From the NCBI RefSeq assembly GCF_000720255.1, contig NZ_JOJE01000005.1:434001-498000 (forward strand): a stretch of 64,000 nt of DNA. Direction: 5' to 3'. Shown here piece after piece: positions 53,108 through 62,510 of the stretch; positions within the stretch are counted from its first letter, which is position 1; every line of letters begins with the position of its first letter. Source of the DNA: Streptomyces griseus subsp. griseus (GTDB taxonomy: Bacteria > Actinomycetota > Actinomycetes > Streptomycetales > Streptomycetaceae). The notes under the pieces were generated by a model. It saw only the letters and a program-made list of their open reading frames with translations. It did not search any database and was not told where the DNA came from. A program made the translations under genes and the position numbers.

Positions 53108-54064
53108 TCAGCTCCTAGGGCTCCTGCGCCAGCCGAGCTGCCTGGGGACCTCCCCCATCGTGAGGGGGTCCGCCGGGGTCTCCAGCGGCGGCAGAGCGGG
53201 CAGCGCGTCCCATGGCACCTGCATCTTGCGCAGGTCCGTCCGGATCCGTGCGGCGACCTTCTTGGTGTCACGCCGGTTCATGACGGCGCCGACGGCGGCT
53301 CCCACCATGAACGGCATCAGGTTGGGCAGGTCGCGCACCATCCGCTTCATGATCTGCTGGCGGAGTTCGCGCTTCATCCGGCCCCCGAGGGCCGCGTCGA
53401 CCGACGACGGCTTCATCGCGTCGATACCGCGCTCCCCCGACCACGAGCGCAGGTAGGCGGTGCTGCGGTCCTTCAGATTTCCGGGCGGCCGCACGCCGTA
53501 CACCTCGTGGAGTTCGGCGATGAGTTTCAGCTCGATCGCCGCGACCCCGGTGATCTCGGCGGCCAGTTCGGCCGGCATCGCGGGTGGCACGGGCAGCATC
53601 GCCGCCGCCCCGATCCCCGCTCCGACCGTCGCCGTGGCACTCGCGGCGCCCGCCACGAGCTTGTCCGCGATCTCCTCGGGTCCCAGCCCGGGGAACTGCC
53701 CGCGGAGCGTCTGCAGGTCGCGTACGGGCACGCGCGGGGCGATCTCGATGATCCGGTCGGCGAGGTACGCCAGACCCGCCTTGGCGCGGTCACCGCCCTT
53801 GCGGACGCCTTCCCTGGCCATCTCCCCGGCCCTGCTCCGGATCTCCGCGGCCCGCCGCCGGGCGACGGGCGCGGGGCCATGCACCGGCGCCGGGAGGTCG
53901 ACCCGGTCTCCCGCCGGTTCGAGCGAGGCCTGTCCCCCGGGAACTGCTTCCCCGTGGGACGAGCCTCGCTCGTCGTCACGCACACCGTGAGGACCGTGGT
54001 CCGGTCCTTTGTCCGCTCCCTTCCAGGGGAAGCGGCGCTTCCGAGGAGGGGTCGAGCCAGTCAC
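53108..54064 (-). CDS. Conserved actinobacterial protein, possibly EcsC-like
   Basis: A 318-residue protein. The first 65 residues are polar and low in complexity. The folded part contains a hydrophobic glycine/alanine stretch (VAGAASATATVGAGIGAAAM, LPVPPAMPAELAAEITGVAA) and another near the end (LMPFMVGAAVGAVMNRRDTK), an arrangement seen in EcsC-like and other membrane-associated proteins. I cannot assign a function. The GTG start is 13 bp from the DUF4193 gene stop, so both may be one transcript. Confidence 0.7.
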   Translation of the reverse strand: MTGSTPPRKRRFPWKGADKGPDHGPHGVRDDERGSSHGEAVPGGQASLEPAGDRVDLPAPVHGPAPVARRRAAEIRSRAGEMAREGVRKGGDRAKAGLAYLADRIIEIAPRVPVRDLQTLRGQFPGLGPEEIADKLVAGAASATATVGAGIGAAAMLPVPPAMPAELAAEITGVAAIELKLIAELHEVYGVRPPGNLKDRSTAYLRSWSGERGIDAMKPSSVDAALGGRMKRELRQQIMKRMVRDLPNLMPFMVGAAVGAVMNRRDTKKVAARIRTDLRKMQVPWDALPALPPLETPADPLTMGEVPRQLGWRRSPRS

Positions 54065-54077
54065 GGCCGACCCGCCC

Positions 54078-54374
54078 TCAGTCGCAGTCGCGGCAGATCG
54101 GCTGCCCGTTCTTCTCCCGGGCCAGCTGGCTGCGGTGGTGCACCAGGAAGCAGCTCATGCACGTGAACTCGTCCTGCTGCTTGGGCAGTACTCGGACGGC
54201 CAGCTCCTCGTTCGAGAGGTCGGCGCCCGGCAGTTCGAGGCCCTCTGCGGCTTCGAACTCGTCGACGTCGACCGCGGAAGCCGACTTGTCGTTGCGTCGC
54301 GCCTTCAGCTCTTCAAGGCTGTCCGAGTCGACGTCGTCATCGGTCTTGCGTGGGGTGTCGTAGTCGGTTGCCAT
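54078..54374 (-). CDS. DUF4193 zinc-ribbon-like protein
   Basis: A 98-residue acidic protein with an N-terminal disordered half (DYDTPRKTDDDVDSDSLEEL) and a C-terminal half with two CxxC pairs (FTCMSCF and ICRDCD) that should bind zinc. It is the DUF4193 family, common in actinobacteria, function unknown; related small proteins may bind RNA polymerase. Start ATG with GGGGGAGAGC upstream. A hairpin and a long untranslated region lie upstream. Confidence 0.88.
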   Translation of the reverse strand: MATDYDTPRKTDDDVDSDSLEELKARRNDKSASAVDVDEFEAAEGLELPGADLSNEELAVRVLPKQQDEFTCMSCFLVHHRSQLAREKNGQPICRDCD

Positions 54375-54766
54375 GTCGCTCTCCCCCTCTGGGTGTCTGC
54401 GGTGTCTCCCGCACGTAACGCGTGAGAGGCCGGACTTGTGCCCGACCCGAGGCGGAGATTTTGCCTCACATCAAGGTCTGTTACTCAATCGACACCCAAC
54501 CCGACTCCCCAAGAGTGATCGGCATGGATGGCGATCGGGACCGTACACGGTCCGAATGCCGCTCTTCAAAGGCGTCTCACCGTGTACTTCCCGTGATCAA
54601 GACCCCCGAAAACCCGGATTTTCCCGGCTTTTCGGCGACAGTCATGATCACGGAGAGTGGATGGCCAGTAAATCGCCCTTGTGATCGATCACACACGAAG
54701 ACCCGTGGTCGGGGTCCCGAGGATTCCGCGCAAAGCGAACAACCCCGCGTGTGTCGCGACATGATC
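54375..54766. other. Intergenic region between DUF4193 and cutS
   Basis: A 392-bp stretch between two minus-strand genes, lower in GC than its surroundings. It contains a hairpin (54606-54635) and probably the promoter of the DUF4193 gene. No gene is seen. Confidence 0.5.
54606..54635. terminator. Hairpin downstream of cutS
   Basis: CCGAAAA and TTTTCGG pair around a short inner CCGG/CCGG stem. On the minus strand it lies about 130 bp after the cutS stop, a plausible terminator of cutRS. Confidence 0.5.
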
Positions 54767-55999
54767 TCAGACGGGCAGGGTGACTCGCATCACCAGCCCT
54801 CCCCCATCGCGCGGAGTGGCCACGATGTGCCCCCCGTGCGCCCGTGCCACGGACCGGACGATGGAGAGGCCGAGGCCCACTCCCTTGTCACTGCCCGTGC
54901 GCTCCGTACGCAGCCGCCGGAACGGCTCGAAGAGGTTGTCGATCTCGTACGCCGGCACGACCGGCCCGGTGTTGGAGACCAACAGGACCGCCTGGCCGTG
55001 CTCGACCTCGGTGAAGACCTCGACCCAGCCGCCCTCCGGCACGTTGTACCGCACGGCGTTCTGCACCAGGTTCAGGGCGATCCGCTCCAGCAGCACGCCG
55101 TTGCCCTGGACGACCGCGGGCTCCCGCTTGCCGCGGATCTCCACGCCCTTGGCCTCCGCCTCGCCGTGCACCTGGTCGATGGCCTGCGAGGCCACCTCCG
55201 CCAGGTCCACCGGCTTGCGCTCGACGATCTGGTTGTCGCTGCGGGCGAGCAGCAGCAGCCCTTCCACGAGCTGCTCGCTGCGCTCGTTGGTCGCCAGCAG
55301 CGTCTTGCCGAGCTGCTGCAGCTCCACGGGCGCCTGCGGGTCCGAAAGATGCACTTCCAGCAGCGTGCGGTTGATCGCCAGCGGAGTTCTCAGCTCGTGC
55401 GAGGCGTTCCCGACGAAACGCTGCTGGGCCGTGAAGGCCCGCTGGAGCCGCTCCAGCATGTCGTCGAAGGTGTCGGCCAGCTCCTTCAGCTCGTCGTCGG
55501 GCCCGTCCAGCTCGATACGGCGGGACAGGTCCGAGCCGGCCACCGCTCGTGCGGTACGGGTGATCCGGCCGAGCGGGGACAGCACTCGCCCCGCCATGGC
55601 GTAGCCGAAGGCGAAGGCGATGACCGCCAGGCCCAGCAGGGCCAGCAGGGAGCGGCTGAGCAGGTCGTCCAGGGCGTGCCGGCGCTGCTCGTTGACGCAA
55701 TCGTTCATGGCGCTGTTGAGCTCGGAGGCGGTCGGTCGCGCCGGGAAGTTGCAGACGTCGCTCGCCACCTGGCCCGAGATGATCTTGAAAGGCAGCTCAC
55801 TGCCGACGTTGAGCGCGTTGGCGGCCAGCAGGTAGATGATCGACAGCAGCAGGATGCCGGCGATCAGGAACATGCCGCCGTAGAGCAGCGTGAGGCGTAT
55901 CCGGATGGTCGGGCGCAGCCAGGGGAACGGGGGCTGCGGCCTCCGGGGGTCCCACGTGGGCTTCGGGGGCGCCTGAGGAGGCGCGGGGGACGCGGCCAC
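54767..55999 (-). CDS. cutS: CutS sensor histidine kinase
   Basis: A 410-residue kinase. Two transmembrane helices (LTLLYGGMFLIAGILLLSII and LLALLGLAVIAFAFGYAMAG) flank a short extracellular loop that contains two cysteines (VCNFPA, NDCVNEQ), which could be redox-active. A HAMP domain, the phospho-acceptor histidine in GNASHELRTPLAINR and an ATPase domain (LNLVQNAVRYN, VGLGLSIVRSVARAHGGH) follow. It matches CutS of Streptomyces, partner of CutR. The GTG start is six bases after the cutR stop. Confidence 0.9.
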   Translation of the reverse strand: MAASPAPPQAPPKPTWDPRRPQPPFPWLRPTIRIRLTLLYGGMFLIAGILLLSIIYLLAANALNVGSELPFKIISGQVASDVCNFPARPTASELNSAMNDCVNEQRRHALDDLLSRSLLALLGLAVIAFAFGYAMAGRVLSPLGRITRTARAVAGSDLSRRIELDGPDDELKELADTFDDMLERLQRAFTAQQRFVGNASHELRTPLAINRTLLEVHLSDPQAPVELQQLGKTLLATNERSEQLVEGLLLLARSDNQIVERKPVDLAEVASQAIDQVHGEAEAKGVEIRGKREPAVVQGNGVLLERIALNLVQNAVRYNVPEGGWVEVFTEVEHGQAVLLVSNTGPVVPAYEIDNLFEPFRRLRTERTGSDKGVGLGLSIVRSVARAHGGHIVATPRDGGGLVMRVTLPV

Positions 56000-56005
56000 G
56001 GGGGA

Positions 56006-56659
56006 TCAGATCCGGTAGCCGGAGCCGGGGACGGTGACGATGACCGCGGGCTCGCCCAGTTTTCGGCGGAGCGTCATCACGGTGACGCGCACGACGTTGG
56101 TGAACGGGTCGGTGTTCTCGTCCCAGGCCTTCTCCAGCAGCTGCTCAGCGGAGACGACCGCGCCCTCACTGCGCATGAGCACCTCCAGGACGGCGAACTC
56201 CTTGGGCGCGAGCTGGACCTCCTTGCCGTCGCGGAAGACCTCGCGGCGGTTCGGATCCAGCTTGATCCCGGCGCGCTCCAGGACCGGTGGCAGCGGCACG
56301 CTCGTGCGACGGCCCAGGGCACGCACGCGTGCCGTCAGCTCGCTGAACGCGAAGGGCTTGGGGAGGTAGTCGTCGGCGCCGATCTCCAGGCCCTCGACAC
56401 GGTCGCTGACGTCGCCGGACGCCGTGAGCATCAGCACGCGCGTGGGCATGCCCAGCTCGACGATCTTGCGGCACACGTCGTCGCCGTGCACGAGCGGGAG
56501 GTCACGGTCGAGGACGACCACGTCGTAGTCGTTGACGCCGATGCGCTCCAAGGCGGCCGCACCGTCGTACACGACGTCGACGGCCATGGCCTCCCGGCGC
56601 AGTCCGGTGGCCACCGCATCGGCGAGCAGCTGCTCGTCCTCGACGACGAGTACGCGCAC
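56006..56659 (-). CDS. cutR: CutR response regulator
   Basis: A 217-residue OmpR-family regulator, the same length as CutR. Receiver domain: VLVVEDEQLLADAVATGLRR, phospho-acceptor Asp in VVVLDRDLPLVHGDD, lysine in YLPKPFAFSEL. Winged helix: REVFRDGKEVQLAPKEFAVL, LLEKAWDENTDPFTNVVRVT, VPGSGYRI. The GTG at 56659 follows AGGAAGGA. CutRS controls secretion-stress and antibiotic-related genes in other streptomycetes (known for the family, not shown here). Confidence 0.9.
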   Translation of the reverse strand: MRVLVVEDEQLLADAVATGLRREAMAVDVVYDGAAALERIGVNDYDVVVLDRDLPLVHGDDVCRKIVELGMPTRVLMLTASGDVSDRVEGLEIGADDYLPKPFAFSELTARVRALGRRTSVPLPPVLERAGIKLDPNRREVFRDGKEVQLAPKEFAVLEVLMRSEGAVVSAEQLLEKAWDENTDPFTNVVRVTVMTLRRKLGEPAVIVTVPGSGYRI

Positions 56660-57077
56660 GTCGCTTGTCCTTCCTGTGTCCACCCGCGTAGCGCTCAGTG
56701 GACGCACGCGGGCAGGAGTGTTGACGGGTGTGTGGCTCCATCCTGCCCTTTTCGGCCATAAGTCGGCTGTAAGACGGTGGGCGGAGTCTGAAGGGCAGGT
56801 ATGAGGCGGGGGAATGCCAGATTTTCTCGTTCCGTTGAGGTTTCCGCGGAAGGGAGCGGGGGGAGGACGGCTTTACACCCCGCGATCACGCTCTGCATGT
56901 GCCGTACCACCATGCGGCACTCCGCGGCCGCTTGCAGCAGAGTGGGCGTGGGTGCCCGGCACCGTCGCCGCCCAGCCCGGGCAGCGCTGGGCACCTACTG
57001 GAGACGTGATCGCCCCTTCCGAACCGGCACACCCCCGTGCCATCGACCCACGACGACCCAGGACGAGGGGGCGCAGC
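56660..57077. other. Divergent region between cutR and the DUF6158-like gene
   Basis: A 418-bp stretch with no supported gene. It must hold the cutRS promoter and that of the small downstream gene. Confidence 0.45.
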
Positions 57078-57251
57078 ATGGACGCATTCACCGCAGGACT
57101 TCTGCAGCGCATAAGGGCGACCGAGTCCGACCTGACGCGGGCTCGCGACGAGGGCGACGACTTCCTCGTCGAGGTGGAACAGGCCGAGCTCGACGACCTG
57201 CGCCGCCTCGCCGCCGACCACGGTGTGGAAGTCGGCGCGTTCAGCGTCTGA
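57078..57251 (+). CDS. Small conserved helical protein (57 aa)
   Basis: A 57-residue helical protein (MDAFTAGLLQRIRATESDLT, VEVEQAELDDLRRLAADHGV) with AGGGGGC upstream. I recall small proteins of this type (DUF6158) beside cutRS in Streptomyces; function unknown. It is followed by a perfect bidirectional terminator, which supports its being a real transcription unit. Confidence 0.72.
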   Translation: MDAFTAGLLQRIRATESDLTRARDEGDDFLVEVEQAELDDLRRLAADHGVEVGAFSV

Positions 57252-57260
57252 TCGGCGCAG

Positions 57261-57307
57261 CACAAGCAGGGCCCCCGGTGAATCCAGCACCGGGGGCCCT
57301 GCTTGTG
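57261..57307. terminator. Bidirectional terminator with a 20-bp perfect stem
   Basis: 57261-57280 pairs fully with 57288-57307 around a 7-base loop, between the convergent 57-aa gene and the inositol-phosphatase gene. Confidence 0.88.
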
Positions 57308-57345
57308 CCGTCTCGGCACGGATCGTGCCAGTCAGTCGTGCCCGG

Positions 57346-58161
57346 TCAGTCGTGCCAGGCCCCGAAATCCTCCAGGAGGCGCTGTAGGGGCTCGAAGACG
57401 CCGGGGGTGCCTGCGACTGCCAGGTCGCGTGAGGGGCCCTCTCCGGGCCGTCCACCGGTCAGGGCGCCCGCCTCACGGGCGATGAGGTCGCCGGCGGCGA
57501 GGTCCCAGGGGTGCAGACCGCGTTCGTAGTAGCCGTCGAGGCGGCCTGCGGCCAGGTCGCACAGGTCGACCGCGGCGGAGCCGCCGCGGCGGATGTCGCG
57601 CAGGAGGGGGATCAGGCGGTGGGCGACCTCGGCCTGGTGGGCGCGGACCTCGGTGACGTAGTTGAAGCCGGTGGAGACCAGGGCCTGGTCCAGGGGCGGG
57701 GCCGGGCGACAGGTCAGCCTGCGCTCGCCCTCCCAGGCGCCGGTGGCCCAGGCCCCACCGCCGCGCACGGCGTGGTAGGTCTCGCCGCGCATCGGGATGA
57801 CGACCACGCCGGCGACGGTCTCGCCGTTTTCCTCGGCGGCGATGGAGACGGACCAGGTGGGCAGCCCGTAGAGGTAGTTCACGGTGCCGTCGAGGGGGTC
57901 GATCACCCAGCGGATGCCGGTGGTGCCCTCGGTGGCGGCGCCCTCCTCGCCGAGGAAGCCGTCGTCGGGGCGGTGGTCGGAGATGAGGCCGGTGATCAGC
58001 CGCTCCGCGGCGATGTCCATCTCGGTGACGACGTCGATGGGGCTCGACTTGGTCGCGGCGACCGCGAGGTCGGCCGGGCGGCCGTCACGCAGCAGTTCGC
58101 CGGCCCGGCGGGCGGCCTCGTGGGCGAGCTTGAGCAGGTCCGGGTGCAGGGAGTCGGTCAC
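57346..58161 (-). CDS. Inositol monophosphatase family protein
   Basis: A 271-residue magnesium-dependent phosphatase: FLGEEGA, WVIDPLDGTVNYLYGLPTWS (metal ligands) and HPWDLAAGDLIAREAG near the C-terminus are the family signatures. It may act on inositol-1-phosphate, histidinol phosphate or a sugar phosphate. It lies nine bases upstream of... the ferrochelatase stop region on the same strand, so the two are likely co-transcribed. A GTG start is used. Confidence 0.9.
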   Translation of the reverse strand: MTDSLHPDLLKLAHEAARRAGELLRDGRPADLAVAATKSSPIDVVTEMDIAAERLITGLISDHRPDDGFLGEEGAATEGTTGIRWVIDPLDGTVNYLYGLPTWSVSIAAEENGETVAGVVVIPMRGETYHAVRGGGAWATGAWEGERRLTCRPAPPLDQALVSTGFNYVTEVRAHQAEVAHRLIPLLRDIRRGGSAAVDLCDLAAGRLDGYYERGLHPWDLAAGDLIAREAGALTGGRPGEGPSRDLAVAGTPGVFEPLQRLLEDFGAWHD

Positions 58162-58170
58162 GGGGGCTCC

Positions 58171-59301
58171 TCACGCGTAGGGGCTGTCGGCGCCCGCGGC
58201 GGCGGGGCGGGGGGCGCGGGCCGGGCAGCAGCCGACCGGGCAGAGGTCGTGACTCGGGGCCAGTGCTCCCAGGGCGCAGGGCGTGACCCGGCTACCGCTC
58301 TCGGCCGCGGCGCGTTCGAGAACGAGATCGCGGATCGCCGCGGCGAACCGCGGGTCCGCGCCGACCGTGGCGGAGCGACGCACCGGCAGACCCAGCTCCT
58401 CCGCCTTGGCCTTGGCCTCCGTGTCGAGGTCGTACAGAACCTCCATGTGGTCGGAGACGAAGCCGATGGGAGCCATCACGACGGCGGGGACCCCGGCGGC
58501 GTGACGCTCCTCCAGGTGGTCGCAGATGTCGGGCTCCAGCCAGGGAATTTGGGGGGCGCCGGAGCGGGACTGGTACACGAGCTGCCAGGGATGGTCGACG
58601 CCGGTGCGCTCGCGGACGGCCTCGGCGATGAGCGCGGCCACGTCCAGGTGCTGCTTGACGTAGGCGCCGCCGTCGCCGTGGTCCTCGACCGGGCCGGAGG
58701 TGTCCGCGGACGAGGTCGGGATGGAGTGCGTGGTGAAGGCGATGTGGGCCCCGGCCCGGACGTCGTCGGGGAGGTCCGCCAGGGATGCGATGACCCCGTC
58801 GATCATGGGGTCGAGGAAGCCGGGGTGGTTGAAGTAGTGGCGCAGCTTGTCGACCTTCGGCAGCTCCGTCAGCCCCTCGGCCTCCAGCGCGGCCAGCGCG
58901 TCGGCGAGGTTCTCGCGGTACTGGCGGCAGCCGGAGTACGAGGCGTAGGCGCTGGTGGCGAGGACGAGGACGCGGCGGCGGCCGTCGGCGGCCATCTCGC
59001 GCAGGGTGTCGGTCAGGTACGGGGCCCAGTTGCGGTTGCCCCAGTAGATCGGCAGATCCAGGCCGTGGTCGGCGAAGTCCTTGCGCAGGGCGTCCAGCAG
59101 AGCACGGTTCTGGTCGTTGATGGGGCTGATCCCGCCGAAGAGGAAGTAGTGCTGACCGACTTCCTTGAGGCGTTCCTTGGGGATGCCGCGCCCTCGCGTC
59201 ACGTTCTCCAGGAAGGGGACCACGTCGTCCGGGCCTTCCGGGCCGCCGAAGGAGAGCAGCAGCAGGGCGTCGTAAGGGGGGGCATCGAGCGCGTCTGGCA
59301 T
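58171..59301 (-). CDS. hemH: Coproporphyrin/protoporphyrin ferrochelatase
   Basis: A 376-residue ferrochelatase. N-terminal [20 protein letters not shown], the metal-site histidine in [24 protein letters not shown] and the conserved [19 protein letters not shown] with the catalytic glutamate/histidine region. The end has a cysteine cluster (DLCPVGCCP plus an earlier cysteine) expected for the [2Fe-2S] cluster of actinobacterial enzymes (CpfC). It inserts iron into coproporphyrin III for heme. ATG start. A DmdR/IdeR-type iron box lies 70 bp upstream in the divergent promoter region. Confidence 0.93.
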   Translation of the reverse strand: MPDALDAPPYDALLLLSFGGPEGPDDVVPFLENVTRGRGIPKERLKEVGQHYFLFGGISPINDQNRALLDALRKDFADHGLDLPIYWGNRNWAPYLTDTLREMAADGRRRVLVLATSAYASYSGCRQYRENLADALAALEAEGLTELPKVDKLRHYFNHPGFLDPMIDGVIASLADLPDDVRAGAHIAFTTHSIPTSSADTSGPVEDHGDGGAYVKQHLDVAALIAEAVRERTGVDHPWQLVYQSRSGAPQIPWLEPDICDHLEERHAAGVPAVVMAPIGFVSDHMEVLYDLDTEAKAKAEELGLPVRRSATVGADPRFAAAIRDLVLERAAAESGSRVTPCALGALAPSHDLCPVGCCPARAPRPAAAGADSPYA

Positions 59302-59373
59302 GAGTCGATCCTGCCACCCGGCACCGACAGCCGGGAAACGGTGGGGTGACCACTGGGGTGCGGGACCCGTCCG

Positions 59374-59392
59374 GTGGGTTAGGGTGACCTAA
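59374..59392. promoter_or_regulatory. Iron-box-like site between hemH and the MFS gene
   Basis: The 19 bases match the iron box consensus TTAGGTTAGGCTAACCTAA at 15 positions and lie within the palindrome GGGTTAGG-GTGA-CCTAACCC (59376-59395). Family knowledge says DmdR1/IdeR binds such sites when iron is sufficient. It could control the MFS gene, hemH, or both. Confidence 0.6.
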
Positions 59393-59494
59393 CCCTCGTA
59401 AGCTGTATGGACTGCATACGGACCTTACGAGCCCCCTTCGTTCACGCCGTACCGCACCGTCGCCCACGCGTGACCGGACCCACCGGAGAGCCAC

Positions 59495-60733
59495 GTGCCC
59501 AGCCCCTATGTCGCCCTGTTCGCCGCCCCCGGCTCCAAGGGTTTCTCCGCTGCGGGGTTCATCGGCCGGATGCCGCTGTCGATGATGGGCATCGGCGTGG
59601 TCACGATGATCTCCCAGCTGACCGGGCGCTACGGACTCGCGGGCGCGCTGTCGGCGACCGTCGCGCTGGCGGCCGCGGTGCTCGGGCCGCAGATCTCACG
59701 GCTGGTGGACCTGTACGGGCAGCGCCGGGTGCTGCGTCCGGCGACGCTCGTCGCGCTCACCTCGGCGGCCGCGCTGCTGCTGGCCGCGCACTACCGCTGG
59801 CCGGACTGGGTGCTGTTCGTCTGTTCCGCGGGCGTCGGCTCCGTGCCGAGCCTCGGGGCGATGATCCGCGCACGGTGGGCGGCGCTGTACCGGGGCACCC
59901 CGCAGCTGCACACCGCGTACTCCTTCGAGTCCGTGGTGGACGAGGTGTGCTTCATCTTCGGGCCGATCATCTCCATCGGCCTGTCGACGGCATGGTTCCC
60001 GGAGGCGGGGCCTCTGCTGGCGGCCTGCTTCCTGGCCGTGGGGGTCTTCTGGCTGACCGCGCAGCGCGCCACCGAGCCCGTGCCGCACCCGCGCGGGCAG
60101 CGCGGCGGCGGCACGGCGCTGCGGTCGGCCGGTCTCCAGGTGCTGGTGGCCACCTTCGTGGCGACCGGGGCGATCTTCGGAGCCGTGGACGTGGTCACCG
60201 TCGCCTTCGCCGACGAGCGGGGCCACAAGGGCGCCGCGAGCGTCGTCCTCGCGCTCTACGCGGCGGGATCCTGCGTCGCGGGCATCGTGTTCGGGCTGAT
60301 GCGCTTCGCGGGGGCGCCCGAACGTCGCTGGCTGCTGGGCGTCTTCATGATGGCCGTGAGTATGATCCCCCTCCTACTGGTCGGAAACTTGCCGTTTCTG
60401 GCCGTGGCGCTCTTCGTTGCGGGACTGTCCATCGCACCCACGATGATCACGACCATGTCCCTCATCGAGGAGCACGTACCACGCGCACAACTGACCGAGG
60501 GCATGACCTGGGTGAGCACGGGGCTCGCGGTCGGGGTCGCGCTCGGGTCCTCCGTGGCCGGCTGGGTGATCGACGCGGCCGGTGCGCGGGCCGGGTACGG
60601 GGTTCCGGCGGTGGCCGGGGCCGTCGCGGTCGCGGTCGGTTTTCTGGGGTATCGCCGGCTCAGCAGGCCGGCTCCGCGTCGGGGAGGCACCGTTGAGCAG
60701 CACAGCGAGCGGCAGGAACGGCACGTGGCGTAA
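59495..60733 (+). CDS. MFS transporter
   Basis: A 412-residue transporter with about twelve transmembrane helices (MPLSMMGIGVVTMISQLTGR, LGPQISRLVDLYGQRRVLRP, SFESVVDEVCFIFGPIISIG). The GTG start follows GGAGAG. The gene precedes an FAD oxidoreductase gene that it overlaps, and an iron-box-like site lies 100 bp upstream. If the site is real, transport of iron compounds or a siderophore is possible. A second similar gene is conserved here in streptomycetes. Confidence 0.87.
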   Translation: MPSPYVALFAAPGSKGFSAAGFIGRMPLSMMGIGVVTMISQLTGRYGLAGALSATVALAAAVLGPQISRLVDLYGQRRVLRPATLVALTSAAALLLAAHYRWPDWVLFVCSAGVGSVPSLGAMIRARWAALYRGTPQLHTAYSFESVVDEVCFIFGPIISIGLSTAWFPEAGPLLAACFLAVGVFWLTAQRATEPVPHPRGQRGGGTALRSAGLQVLVATFVATGAIFGAVDVVTVAFADERGHKGAASVVLALYAAGSCVAGIVFGLMRFAGAPERRWLLGVFMMAVSMIPLLLVGNLPFLAVALFVAGLSIAPTMITTMSLIEEHVPRAQLTEGMTWVSTGLAVGVALGSSVAGWVIDAAGARAGYGVPAVAGAVAVAVGFLGYRRLSRPAPRRGGTVEQHSERQERHVA

Positions 60734-62012
60734 CTGGGGAGGCAACGTCGCCGCCCGCCCCGCGCGGGAGGTCGAGCCCGCCTCGGTCGAGGAACTTGCC
60801 GCGGCCGTACGCCGGGCCGCCGAGGACGGTCTCAAGGTCAAGGCGGTCGGAAGCGGGCACTCGTTCACGTCGATCGCCACCACCGACGGTTTGTTGATTC
60901 GCCCTCAACTGTTGACCGGTATACGCAACATTGACCGGGAGGCCATGACCGTCACGGTCGAGGCCGGCACCCCGCTCAAGCGACTCAACATGGCGCTCGC
61001 GCGGGAGGGCCTGTCGCTCACCAACATGGGCGACATCATGGAGCAGACGGTCTCGGGGGCGACCAGCACCGGCACCCACGGCACGGGCCGCGAGTCCGGT
61101 TCGATCGCAGCGCAGATCAGGGGGCTGGAGCTGGTCACGGCCGACGGGTCGGTACTCACCTGCTCCGAGAAGGAGAATCCGGAGGTCTTCGCGGCCGCCC
61201 GCATCGGCCTCGGCGCCCTCGGCGTCATCACCGCGATCACGTTCGCCGTGGAGCCGATCTTCCTGCTCACGGCACGCGAGGAGCCGATGCCGTTCGACAG
61301 GGTCCTCGCCGACTTCGACGAACTCTGGGCGGAGAACGAGCACTTCGAGTTCTACTGGTTCCCGCACACCGGCAACACCAACACCAAGCGCAACAACCGC
61401 AGCGCGGGCCCGGAGAAGCCGGTCCCGCAGCTGCAGAGCTGGTTCGAGGACGAGTTCCTCTCCAACGGCGCCTTCCAGGTGGCCCAGTGGGTCGGCCGGG
61501 CGGCCCCCGCCACGATCCCGGCCATCGCGCAGATCTCCAGCAAGGCACTGTCCGCGCGCACCTACACCGACATCCCGTACAAGGTCTTCACCTCGCCGCG
61601 CCGGGTGCGCTTCGTGGAAATGGAGTACGCCGTTCCGCGCGAGGCGCTGACCGGTGTGCTGCGGGAGTTGAAGGCCATGGTCGAACGCTCCCCCCTGCGG
61701 ATCAGCTTCCCGGTGGAGGTGCGCACCGCTCCCGCCGACGACATCACCCTGTCCACCGCCTCGGGGCGCGACAGCGCGTACATCGCCGTCCACATGGTCA
61801 AGGGCACGCCGTATCAGGGGTACTTCACGGCCGCGGAGCGCATCTTCACCGCGCACGAGGGCCGGCCGCACTGGGGCAAGGTGCACACGCGGGACGCGGA
61901 GTACTTCTCCGGGGTGTATCCACGCTTCGGCGAGTTCACGGCCCTGCGGGACCGGCTCGATCCGGACCGGCTGTTCCAGAACGATTACCTGCGCAGGGTT
62001 CTGGGGGCGTAG
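60693..62012 (+). CDS. D-arabinono-1,4-lactone oxidase family FAD oxidoreductase
   Basis: A 439-residue oxidase with an N-terminal FAD-binding domain of the PCMH/VAO type (VKAVGSGHSFTSIATTDG, TVEAGTPLKRLNMALAREGL, MEQTVSGATSTGTHGTG) and a C-terminal ALO domain (HFEFYWFPHTGNTNTKRNN, FPVEVRTAPADDITLSTASG, HWGKVHTRDAEYFSGVYPRF). The start is taken as TTG at 60693, which has GGGGAGG five bases upstream and gives the family N-terminus (SSTASGRNGTWRNWGGN). It overlaps the MFS gene by 41 bp. It oxidises a sugar or polyol lactone with oxygen; exact substrate unknown. Confidence 0.88.
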   Translation: MSSTASGRNGTWRNWGGNVAARPAREVEPASVEELAAAVRRAAEDGLKVKAVGSGHSFTSIATTDGLLIRPQLLTGIRNIDREAMTVTVEAGTPLKRLNMALAREGLSLTNMGDIMEQTVSGATSTGTHGTGRESGSIAAQIRGLELVTADGSVLTCSEKENPEVFAAARIGLGALGVITAITFAVEPIFLLTAREEPMPFDRVLADFDELWAENEHFEFYWFPHTGNTNTKRNNRSAGPEKPVPQLQSWFEDEFLSNGAFQVAQWVGRAAPATIPAIAQISSKALSARTYTDIPYKVFTSPRRVRFVEMEYAVPREALTGVLRELKAMVERSPLRISFPVEVRTAPADDITLSTASGRDSAYIAVHMVKGTPYQGYFTAAERIFTAHEGRPHWGKVHTRDAEYFSGVYPRFGEFTALRDRLDPDRLFQNDYLRRVLGA

Positions 62013-62510
62013 AAAGAGTTCCGGGGACGCAGAGAGCGAGAGGGCTCGCGGGGAAGGCCGCAGTGGGCGCGGGGAGACTGAGGGGGCGCGAGGAAGTGCG
62101 CGAGGGCGCAACAATGGTGCTGTTTCCGCCAATTGCGTGAAGTACGCCACTTCCAAGATCCCAAAAATCACGTGACAGGCGGCCAGGTCCCGTGTCTTGC
62201 GCGAAGTTGCGCGGCGCGCCAATCCACGCACGTGGCCCAAATGGAGTACTGTCGAGCACTGGGCCCGGACTCCCACCAGGGTGTCCCGGGCCTTGCTGGA
62301 TCGCCGGGAGGGGGCTAGTTGCACAGGGTGACGGAGTTGGTCACTTAGCGTTGCGAATAGGTAACCGTGCCATAACGGCGAACCAGGGCCCGCGCCCGAC
62401 ACGCCGGGCAACTCGGCAAGGTTGTGGCAGGCTGCACCCGGGCAGGCCACACTCGACTAGCGGAAGCAGCGACGCACGTGACGTCGGCAGGCACCACCCG
62501 GGAGGTCCCC
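62013..62510. other. Intergenic region upstream of sepH
   Basis: A 498-bp gap after the oxidase gene. It must contain the sepH promoter. I find no gene or strong hairpin. Confidence 0.5.

Noticed and set aside
55000..56800. Very long plus-strand open frame across cutRS
   Set aside because: Histidine-kinase and receiver motifs are all on the minus strand; the plus-strand frame has only shadow composition.
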